Shown: one piece after another, positions 7,131-13,566 of the stretch
Layout of the letters: the number at the start of each line of letters is the position of its first letter
How positions within the stretch are numbered: position 1 is the stretch's first letter
NCBI GenBank assembly: GCA_030430125.1
Contig: JAUIGA010000033.1
Span: 1-15,022 of the forward strand
DNA: 15,022 bases
Source: Chloroflexia bacterium
Lineage (GTDB): Bacteria; Chloroflexota; Chloroflexia; Thermomicrobiales; UBA6265
Reading direction: 5' to 3'
Program-made: the position numbers and the translations under genes
Notes under the pieces: model-generated
Told to the model about the DNA's origin: nothing
Seen by the model: only the letters and a program-made list of their open reading frames with translations
Database searches by the model: none

Positions 7131-7889
7131 TTACGCCGAACCGTCCGGTGGATGATGCCCGTTCTGGCTGTCCGGGTTCGACGGGCCACCGAACATCCGC
7201 TTCAGCAACCCCGGTTTCTTCGGCGGCTTGCTCAGCTCCTCGATGCGTTTTCGCTCGGCGTTGGGTACCCGCTGGCGGTTGCCAACGATCACCTCACCGC
7301 CAAAAACCGCTTCGCCCCCTGGCCCAACCGCGTCGATCGCCTCGAACAATCCCAGTTCCCGCTCCAGCGCGAAGTCCACAGCTTCGTTGAACAGCGACAG
7401 CGCCACGACCGGGTCGTACTCTGCCTCGCGCAACCGACGCGCCATGCGTTGCTCTCGCGTGACCAGCAGCTCCTTGACCTTCGGTATCAAATGCGCAGGG
7501 ATATAGGCGCCGCCCATCAACCCGAGGTTGGTGTCGGCCCGGATCGGTATCGATCGCACGATATCCTGCCCAACGCCAAGGTCTCGAAACAGGCGAGCGG
7601 GGGGACGCAGGTACATTCCCACTCCGCGATCGACGCGAGCCTCCCACAACGTCAGACCGAATCCCGGGGCGGCGAAGGTCGGATACCGCACCCCCAGCGC
7701 GTAGGCGAGTCCGAGCGTGATCCCGGTAGAAGCGCGCTCGTCACCGGCGCGCATGCGCTCCAGCAGTACCGGTACGTCGCGCGGCCACCAAGGCCGCCAC
7801 GCGGGGTCCGGCGCCTCGTCGCCGGTTACAGCGGCGACAAACCGGGCCACGACCTGTTCATCGAGCGGGTGCAGGGACATGATTTCCAT
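7131..7889 (-). CDS. Conserved hypothetical soluble protein
   Basis: A 252-residue protein that I do not recognise. It has no signal peptide and no membrane segment. Residues 1-65 are helical and rich in Asp, Arg and Trp (DPAWRPWWPRDVPVLLERM, then RAGDERASTGITLGLAYALG). The middle contains FGLTLWEARVDRGVGMYLRP and a small-residue stretch LGLMGGAYIPAHLIPKVKEL. A charged helix KELLVTREQRMARRLREAEY follows, and the C-terminal 40 residues are disordered, rich in Lys, Pro and Gly (SKPPKKPGLLKRMFGG). Base composition and third-position GC match the neighbours, and the overlapping plus-strand ORFs look like shadows. The ATG at 7889 has AGGA 10 nt upstream; MSLHPL three codons in is an alternative. 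It is monocistronic and divergent from the methyltransferase-like gene on the plus strand. No function can be assigned. Confidence 0.7.
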   Translation of the reverse strand: MEIMSLHPLDEQVVARFVAAVTGDEAPDPAWRPWWPRDVPVLLERMRAGDERASTGITLGLAYALGVRYPTFAAPGFGLTLWEARVDRGVGMYLRPPARLFRDLGVGQDIVRSIPIRADTNLGLMGGAYIPAHLIPKVKELLVTREQRMARRLREAEYDPVVALSLFNEAVDFALERELGLFEAIDAVGPGGEAVFGGEVIVGNRQRVPNAERKRIEELSKPPKKPGLLKRMFGGPSNPDSQNGHHPPDGSA

Positions 7890-7960
7890 CAGCGCGAATC
7901 CTGGCTAGCGGTCGCCGTGCAGTACACGTTCAGAACGACCGTATTGGTGCGGGTGGTGGC

Positions 7961-7966
7961 ATTATA
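7961..7966 (-). promoter_or_regulatory. Possible -10 element for the hypothetical gene at 7131-7889
   Basis: A perfect TATAAT on the minus strand lies about 71 nt before the ATG at 7889, in the 140-bp divergent gap. No good -35 is found 16-18 nt upstream, so support is limited to the hexamer and its position. Confidence 0.3.
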
Positions 7967-8029
7967 CGTGGGGTTGACCGCCTGGTCGTAGCCCTTCGCC
8001 GCTGCCGGCTCATTTCCGGAGGTTTCTGA

Positions 8030-8734
8030 TTGCCGTCATCAACTGCCCACCTCCGGCTCAGACTCGCCTTTCCGGAACCCGGTCACAGGTTGCCCGCCAT
8101 CGCCATCCACGTCGACGACCGGGTGGTCGGCCGCATCCTCACCTCGGAACCCATCCCACACCTCGCCATCGAATCTGGGGCAATTGACGCCGTAGACGCC
8201 AGGGACGTACTGGAACACGTCCACGACGAACAGGCGTGGCTCGCCGAGCTGGCGCGGGTGCTGAAGCCAGGTGGCGAGCTGACGGTTCGCGTTCCCCTCG
8301 ACAACCTGTTGGCGTGGGCGGACGCACTCAACATCTATCGCTACCTCGGCGACATCTTCGGTTTCTGGGGCGTTCCCGTGGAGTCACTCCCTACCGGTTG
8401 GCATCGCCGCTACGCGCCGGGTGACCTGCCGGCAATCCTGGAACTGGCGGGTTTCGACGTCATCTCGACGGCAACTCGCGGACTACCGCTGGAAGAAGCG
8501 CCACACCTCGTTGGGCTCATCGCCGGGAATCTCTCCAGGAACCCCCGCGCTACCAACCGAAGGCTGTTTCACGCCCGCCGCCACGTCCGCGACCGACCTC
8601 GCCTGCCGATGCCCACGATGCTTGCCGCAACGATCACAGTACGCGCGCGAAAGGTGACGCCTGGGTTCCGGCCTGATCCCGACCTTGACCCAGACGACCG
8701 GCCAGAGCATCAGGCAAGCGGGAGCCTTGAATAG
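8030..8734 (+). CDS. Methyltransferase-like protein lacking a recognisable SAM motif I
   Basis: A 234-residue protein with the second half of a class I (Methyltransf_11-like) Rossmann domain. SGAIDAVDARDVLEHVHDEQ followed by AWLAELARVLKPGGELTVRVP (about residues 49-89) matches the strand 4, LEHV and RVLKPGG post-motif region of the family. The N-terminal 48 residues, where GxGxG motif I and the acidic motif II should lie, have no such glycine loop, so SAM binding is doubtful. The tail (about residues 213-234) is Pro/Asp-rich. The start is a TTG with CGGAGG 7 nt upstream, a good ribosome-binding site, and no better ATG precedes it. It is followed by a strong hairpin and is probably monocistronic. 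It could be a degenerate or scaffold-type methyltransferase, or one in which the glycine loop is replaced. Substrate unknown. Confidence 0.65.
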   Translation: MPSSTAHLRLRLAFPEPGHRLPAIAIHVDDRVVGRILTSEPIPHLAIESGAIDAVDARDVLEHVHDEQAWLAELARVLKPGGELTVRVPLDNLLAWADALNIYRYLGDIFGFWGVPVESLPTGWHRRYAPGDLPAILELAGFDVISTATRGLPLEEAPHLVGLIAGNLSRNPRATNRRLFHARRHVRDRPRLPMPTMLAATITVRARKVTPGFRPDPDLDPDDRPEHQASGSLE

Positions 8735-8797
8735 CAGCGGCACACCGGCAATGGTGGCACTCGGTTCCGCTCACACCTGACGCACACTGACCAACCG

Positions 8798-8827
8798 GCG
8801 AGTGCGCGCGCAGGCGCGCGCACTCGC
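8798..8827 (+). terminator. GC-rich hairpin after the methyltransferase-like gene
   Basis: A perfect 13-bp stem (8798-8810 with 8815-8827, arms GCGAGTGCGCGCG and CGCGCGCACTCGC) has a 4-nt loop. It is not followed by a T-run (TTCGCATCC), so it is a weak or non-canonical terminator. Its position 63 nt after the stop suggests 3' end formation or protection. Confidence 0.55.
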
Positions 8828-8956
8828 TTCGCATCCAATTCAGCCAGATATGCAACAATTCGACGGAACATAATCCCAGACCGTACCGGCGTCGAGATGC
8901 CTACAGGCGCGAATGTGAGGTCAAGCCAGCCAGTTTGACGGGGAAGGGGATTGGGC

Positions 8957-10609
8957 GTGTCGAACACCGATGTGACCGATCTGCTGCGGGACGCACGCGA
9001 CGCGTTTGCCCGTCGCGACTGGCCCCATGCCCGCGAGGCATTCACGGTCGCTCACCAGCACGGGACGCTCGCCGCCGACGACATGCTGGCGTTCGGCGAC
9101 TCGATCTGGTGGCTCGGCAGCTTCCGCCAGGCCGAGACTCGCTACGAAGAGGCTTACCACCTCTACCTGAAGGAAGAACGACCGCAGCAAGCCGCGATGT
9201 CGGCGATGGCGATCACTGGGTTGCTCTTCATGCGCGGTGAAGCCGCAGCCGGCTCGGGCTGGAGTAGCCGCGCCTTTCGCCTGCTCAACCAGGTTCCCGA
9301 AAGCGCGGCACATGGTTACGCACTCTTCATGGAGCTCGAGGAAACCCTTGGTTCGGGCGACTACGCCGCGACGATCGACACCGCTCTCCGCATGCAGGAC
9401 TTCGGCCGCAGGTTCGACGACCCGAGTCTCACGGCGCTGGGACTCGCGGGGCAGGGGCGAGCGCTGATCAGGCAGGGTCATCCGAGCGAGGGCATTGCCC
9501 TGCTGGATGAGGCGATGCTCGCGGTTGTCGCGGATGAGCTGGACCCAGCCTGGGCGGGCAACATCTACTGCCAGATGATGCGCGTGTGCTACGAATTATC
9601 CGACCTGCAACGAGCCGGGGAATGGACACAGGCAACGGCGCGCTGGTGCGAGAGCATGCCGGCGTCGGGTCCGTTCCTGGGCGTGTGCCGCGTGCACCGA
9701 GCGCAGGTCCTTCAAACCCACGGCCACTGGGAGCAAGCCGAGCGCGAGGCGACGCGCGCCTGCGAGGATTTGGCGGGTTTCGACCTCGGCACCGTGGCCG
9801 AGGGCCACTACCAGATGGGCGAGATTCGTCGCCTGCGCGGCGATCTCGCCGGCGCGGAGCAGGCATTCCGCGAGGCCCACGGGCTTGGCCGAGACCCTCA
9901 ACCCGGACTCGCGCTGCTGTGGCTCGCCCAGGGCCGCGTTGACGCCGCGCTGTCGTCCATTCGCGCCGCGCTGGCCGCTGAGAGCGGGAACCCGCTCGCC
10001 CGGGCCCGGCTGTGCGCCGCCCAGGTCGAGATCGCCCTTCAGGCAGGGGATCTGGAATCGGCCCGGTCTGCCAGCGAAGAGCTGGAAGAAACTGCACATC
10101 TCTATCGCAGCTCCGGACTCGAAGCCGCCGCCCCGCAGGCCCAGGGTGCCGTGCTGCTCGCTGATGGTCGTCCGGATGAGGCGCTTCCTGCGTTGCGGCT
10201 TGCGTGCCTGCGTTGGCAGCAACTGAACGCGCCGTACGAGGCTGCCCGGGTCCGCCTGCTCCTGGCCCAGGTCTACGATGCGCTGGACAACGAGGACGCT
10301 GCCTCGCTGGAGCTGGATGCCGCGGAAGCGGTGTTCACCAGGCTCGGCGCACTCCCGGATGACAAGCACGTCGCACGCCTCCGCAAACACCCCTCGCTCC
10401 CCAATGGCCTTACCCGACGGGAAGCCGAGGTGCTCGCGCTCGTCGCGACGGGCAAGACCAATCGGGAGATAGGTGCCGTACTGGCCATCAGCGAGAAGAC
10501 CGTGGCGAGGCACCTCTCGAACGTCTTCACCAAACTCGACCTGACATCGCGAACCGCGGCAGCGGCATTCGCCTTCAAGCACGGGATCGCCTCCCGTCGT
10601 CCTGGGTAG
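8957..10609 (+). CDS. TPR-LuxR family transcriptional regulator
   Basis: A 550-residue regulator. Residues about 5-470 are continuous alpha-helical repeats with TPR-like spacing of small and aromatic residues (for example FRQAETRYEEAYHLYL, WEQAEREATRACEDL, LAGAEQAFREAHGLG, DLESARSASEELEE). No P-loop ATPase and no receiver domain are visible, unlike MalT/LAL or NarL proteins. The C-terminal LuxR/FixJ helix-turn-helix is at about residues 483-545: LTRREAEVLALVATGKTNRE, IGAVLAISEKTVARHLSNVF, TKLDLTSRTAAAAFAFKHGI. The GTG at 8957 has AAGGGG 7 nt upstream; a TTG two codons earlier is an alternative. The TPR part is likely to sense a partner or ligand. A methyltransferase gene lies 166 bp downstream on the same strand, a plausible target or partner. 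The regulatory target is not shown by the sequence. Confidence 0.9.
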   Translation: MSNTDVTDLLRDARDAFARRDWPHAREAFTVAHQHGTLAADDMLAFGDSIWWLGSFRQAETRYEEAYHLYLKEERPQQAAMSAMAITGLLFMRGEAAAGSGWSSRAFRLLNQVPESAAHGYALFMELEETLGSGDYAATIDTALRMQDFGRRFDDPSLTALGLAGQGRALIRQGHPSEGIALLDEAMLAVVADELDPAWAGNIYCQMMRVCYELSDLQRAGEWTQATARWCESMPASGPFLGVCRVHRAQVLQTHGHWEQAEREATRACEDLAGFDLGTVAEGHYQMGEIRRLRGDLAGAEQAFREAHGLGRDPQPGLALLWLAQGRVDAALSSIRAALAAESGNPLARARLCAAQVEIALQAGDLESARSASEELEETAHLYRSSGLEAAAPQAQGAVLLADGRPDEALPALRLACLRWQQLNAPYEAARVRLLLAQVYDALDNEDAASLELDAAEAVFTRLGALPDDKHVARLRKHPSLPNGLTRREAEVLALVATGKTNREIGAVLAISEKTVARHLSNVFTKLDLTSRTAAAAFAFKHGIASRRPG

Positions 10610-10775
10610 AACCACCCACAACCTCCTCATTTCATTTGCGTCATTTGACCGATGACACCCGGGCAGGCACGAATGTACCTTGGGTGACAACGCCTGGATG
10701 GTCGGGCAGCTCATATGCCTTGAATTGGGCGACCGAATCCGAGATGCACGCAGGGTTGCGTGAAGGAGCAGACCA

Positions 10776-11855
10776 ATGGCGACGCAGGCGATTAATGAAA
10801 CACGCGCGGAAGAGTTTGCGGAACGTATGGTCGACGTGCTGAATAGCGCCGCCATCGCGCTGATGACCTCCATCGGGCATCAGGTCGGACTGTTCGACAC
10901 GATGGCGAGCTTGCCTCCATCAACAAGCGAGCAGGTTGCGACGGCGGCAGCACTCCAGGAGCGATATGTACGCGAATGGCTCGGCGCCATGGTGACAGGA
11001 CGGATTGTCGACTACGATCCGGCCACGAAGACCTACGCCCTGGCCGCTGAACATGCCGCCTGCCTCACCCGCTCGGCGGGCGCCGAGAATCTTGCGGCCG
11101 CGATGCAGTTCATCCCGTTGCTGGCCCAGATTGAAGAGCCAATCATAGACTGTTTCGTCAACGGCGGCGGTGTCCCCTACTCCGCCTATCCTCGATTCCA
11201 GCAACTCATGGCAGAAGACAGCGCGACCGTCCACGACGCATCGCTCATAGACACCATTCTGCCGCTGGTTCCCGGTCTGCCGCTGCGCTTGCGAAATGGA
11301 ATCGAGGTGGCAGATATCGGTTGCGGCAGCGGGCACGCGATCAACCTCATGGCAGGCGAATATCCCGCTAGCCGGTTTGTTGGCTACGACTTCTCCGAAG
11401 AAGGCATCCGCGCAGCTCGCCGCGAGGCAGAGGATCAGGGCCTGGCCAATGCCCACTTCGAGGTGCGCGACGTCACCGTGCTGGACGCACCCGGCCGGTT
11501 TGACCTGATTACCGCGTTCGATGCTATCCACGACCAGGCGCATCCCGCGCAGGTACTGTCCGGTATCGCCGGTGCCCTGCGGCCGAACGGCGTGTTCCTC
11601 ATGGTCGACATCCGGGCATCGAGCGAGCTGCAGGAAAACCTCGACCTGCCGATGGCGCCGTTTCTGTATACCGTTTCCACGCTGCACTGCATGACCGTCT
11701 CGCTGGCGCAAGCCGGAACCGGCCTGGGTACGGTGTGGGGTGAGCAAACGGCGCGACGCATGCTCACGGACGCCGGGTTTGCCAGCGTGGAGGTCAAGCA
11801 AATCGAAGGCGACGTCTTCAACAACTACTTCATCGCCACCAGGCAGCAACACTGA
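10776..11855 (+). CDS. Class I SAM-dependent methyltransferase with N-terminal winged helix (Rv2258c-like)
   Basis: A 359-residue two-domain protein. Residues about 14-95 form a winged-helix domain of the O-methyltransferase/Rv2258c type (LNSAAIALMTSIGHQVGLFD, EQVATAAALQERYVREWLGA, a wing at DYDPATKTYAL), used for dimerisation rather than DNA binding in related enzymes. The catalytic domain has motif I VADIGCGSG (178-186), motif II FVGYDFSEEGI with the acidic residue at 205, and then HFEVRDVTVLD, FDLITAFDAIHD and GALRPNGVFLMVDI. The substrate pocket cannot be read from sequence. ATG 10776 has AAGGAG 7 nt upstream. It is encoded after the TPR-LuxR regulator on the same strand, with 166 bp between them, enough for its own promoter, though I see no clear one. 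It appears intact, in contrast to the methyltransferase-like gene at 8030. Confidence 0.9.
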   Translation: MATQAINETRAEEFAERMVDVLNSAAIALMTSIGHQVGLFDTMASLPPSTSEQVATAAALQERYVREWLGAMVTGRIVDYDPATKTYALAAEHAACLTRSAGAENLAAAMQFIPLLAQIEEPIIDCFVNGGGVPYSAYPRFQQLMAEDSATVHDASLIDTILPLVPGLPLRLRNGIEVADIGCGSGHAINLMAGEYPASRFVGYDFSEEGIRAARREAEDQGLANAHFEVRDVTVLDAPGRFDLITAFDAIHDQAHPAQVLSGIAGALRPNGVFLMVDIRASSELQENLDLPMAPFLYTVSTLHCMTVSLAQAGTGLGTVWGEQTARRMLTDAGFASVEVKQIEGDVFNNYFIATRQQH

Positions 11856-11892
11856 CACCAGATCGGGTCGCCGAGACCACGATCTTCCCTGT

Positions 11893-11913
11893 GGGCGGCC
11901 ACAAAGGCCGCCC
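11893..11913. terminator. Candidate bidirectional terminator between convergent genes
   Basis: An 8-bp GGGCGGCC/GGCCGCCC stem closes an ACAAA loop in the 116-bp gap between the ends of the methyltransferase and the aldolase-like gene. It has no T-run on either side, so the call rests on the stem and its position between convergent stops. Confidence 0.5.
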
Positions 11914-11971
11914 TCGAGTCTTGAGATACAGCGAGAAGCGCAATGCTCTAGCAGGCGGGACGGTCGATGGC

Positions 11972-13381
11972 TTACCGAACCGACGCTGGCGCCTCCACCG
12001 GTACATCGACTCGGGTTACATGGCGGTCGACCAGGCCGGCATTTCCCGCCACATTCAATGTATTCATGATCAGGGCGAACCGCTCCCGCAGGTCCTCGCC
12101 GATCGCGTCCTTCGATTCCTGTGGCAGCTCCCAGAACTCGCGCTTGAACGGCCCAAAGCCCCGCTTTCTCGTGGTGTATTCGAACTGCGCGTCGGTCATG
12201 CCCGGCTTGCGCTCACTGGCGCGGTGCTCGGCCAGCCAGGCGTGGATGCGATGGCGAAGCTCGTCAGGGAACGCCGCATGGTCGTAGATGATGTTCTGGA
12301 ATCCCGTCGCCAGATGCACCTCGACCGCGTCCGCGTCGGCAAAGCGGCCGAATGCGGCTTCCGGCAAGGTCGACGCGCCGTGCTGCACCGCTCCACCCAT
12401 GCCATAGCGATCCTTCGAAACCTTCGACAGCTCTCCGAGCGTCTCGAAATCGACACTGACGTCAGCGATCGACCCGTCCGGCAGCACCACGCCGCCGTGA
12501 CTGGTGCCGGTCTGGACGCTGATCTTGCTGATGCCGGCCAGCTCGCGCCCGGCATCCTCGCTGTGCCGCCGCAGCTCGTCAAGGTAGCCGGCCATGAATG
12601 CGTCGAGCTCTTCGACGGTGCTGTTGGTCTTGCCGACCTCGCCAATCTCCCCGCCGACGGAGATGGTGATGCCTTCCGGCTCGACCTCGCGAATCGCGCG
12701 AGTCAACGCCGCCGTCCGCTCGTAGTTGTCTCGCTGTTGCTCGCGAAGGCTGCCGCGGTCCAGATTGACCAATGTCGACGCATCGACATCGATGTTTCCA
12801 TAGCCCGCCCGGATCGCCTCGATGGCAAGGTCACGCACCGCGGCGATTTCCGATTCCGGGTCCGCGGCATACGCCATGGCGTTCGCCTGGTAGTGGTCGC
12901 CCTGGATGAACACTGGCCCCTGGTATCCCTCCCGGATCGCCGCGGCCAGTACCACGCTGGCGTATTCGGCCGGTCGCTGGTCGGTGTATCCCATCTCCGA
13001 GCGCGCCAGCTCAAAGATCACCTGCTTCGCACCGGTCGCGGCCATTGCCTGGAACACGTTGCGCGACATGTCGTATGACATGCCACGCACGTTGATCGCC
13101 GGCGTCGTGACATTCGCATAGTCGCGACGACCTGCCGCCATGTAGAGGTCGTGGATCGACGCCGGGAATGCCCCAACCGCAGGCGCGATCGTCCGGATCA
13201 ACCAGCGACTCGCCTCGCGAGTCTCGCCGTCGCCGAACACCGCCGTCCAGGCCAACCTGTCGATCAACCCGTCGCGCAGACCGCCAGGATCGTCGACCGC
13301 AACGCCGTCACCCTCGAGCCGAACGACACCGCCGAGGTCTCCACGAATCGCCGCTACGTCCACATATTCCTGGATTGCCAC
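11972..13381 (-). CDS. Divergent, enlarged class II (zinc) aldolase family protein
   Basis: A 469-residue protein with the order of class II ketose-bisphosphate aldolase motifs: VFIQGDHYQ (D162/H163), DVDASTL (about 199-204), ISVGGEIGEVG (E245/E248), KISVQTGTSHGG (H295), AVQHGAST (H334, matching the HGGS motif) and EVHLATGFQN (N363). The known enzymes use an Asp-His pair, Glu and two further His around the zinc. The typical phosphate-loop sequence and the NxDTD motif are replaced here, so the substrate may not be fructose 1,6-bisphosphate. It is longer than the usual 290-360 residues, with about 90 extra at the N-terminus and about 80 at the C-terminus. I chose the GTG at 13381, with GAGGAG 6 nt upstream, over the unsupported upstream extension. 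It is monocistronic, lying after the terminator of the cupredoxin gene. Cytosolic carbohydrate role inferred. Confidence 0.8.
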   Translation of the reverse strand: MAIQEYVDVAAIRGDLGGVVRLEGDGVAVDDPGGLRDGLIDRLAWTAVFGDGETREASRWLIRTIAPAVGAFPASIHDLYMAAGRRDYANVTTPAINVRGMSYDMSRNVFQAMAATGAKQVIFELARSEMGYTDQRPAEYASVVLAAAIREGYQGPVFIQGDHYQANAMAYAADPESEIAAVRDLAIEAIRAGYGNIDVDASTLVNLDRGSLREQQRDNYERTAALTRAIREVEPEGITISVGGEIGEVGKTNSTVEELDAFMAGYLDELRRHSEDAGRELAGISKISVQTGTSHGGVVLPDGSIADVSVDFETLGELSKVSKDRYGMGGAVQHGASTLPEAAFGRFADADAVEVHLATGFQNIIYDHAAFPDELRHRIHAWLAEHRASERKPGMTDAQFEYTTRKRGFGPFKREFWELPQESKDAIGEDLRERFALIMNTLNVAGNAGLVDRHVTRVDVPVEAPASVR

Positions 13382-13507
13382 CGCACGCTCCTCTGCATCG
13401 ATGTGGCCGGACGACCCGGCACCGCTGCCGGACCGATGCGACCAACGCCCGTGCGCCAGCACGCACGAGTCACGCCACCGTCGTGGCGGTCGTCCGCTTC
13501 ATACCAC

Positions 13508-13542
13508 AAGGGCGCGCCGGGGAAAACACCCGGCGCGCCCTT
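13508..13542 (-). terminator. Hairpin terminator after the multi-cupredoxin gene
   Basis: A perfect 14-bp stem (13508-13521 with 13529-13542, arms AAGGGCGCGCCGGG and CCCGGCGCGCCCTT) has a 7-nt A-rich loop, 25 nt past the stop at 13567. The T-tract is short (TTGTGG on the minus strand), but stem strength and position fit termination before the aldolase-like gene. Confidence 0.75.
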
Positions 13543-13566
13543 CTCGACATCTACAAGGTAGCGAGA

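Noticed and set aside
8869..8874. CATAAT as a -10 box for the LuxR gene
   Set aside because: No -35 resembling TTGACA lies 16-18 nt upstream (AGATAT at 8846-8851), so I do not call a promoter.
9596..10873. 425-codon minus-strand ORF opposite the LuxR gene
   Set aside because: It runs through the plus-strand regulator and past its stop; no ribosome-binding site and no domain.
11891..13078. 395-codon plus-strand ORF opposite the aldolase-like gene
   Set aside because: It is a shadow; the minus strand carries the ordered metal-site motifs and a good ribosome-binding site.
13473..13488. CGCCAC/GTGGCG inverted repeat upstream of the aldolase-like gene
   Set aside because: The stem is 6 bp in GC-rich DNA, not clearly more than chance, and no promoter hexamers frame it.
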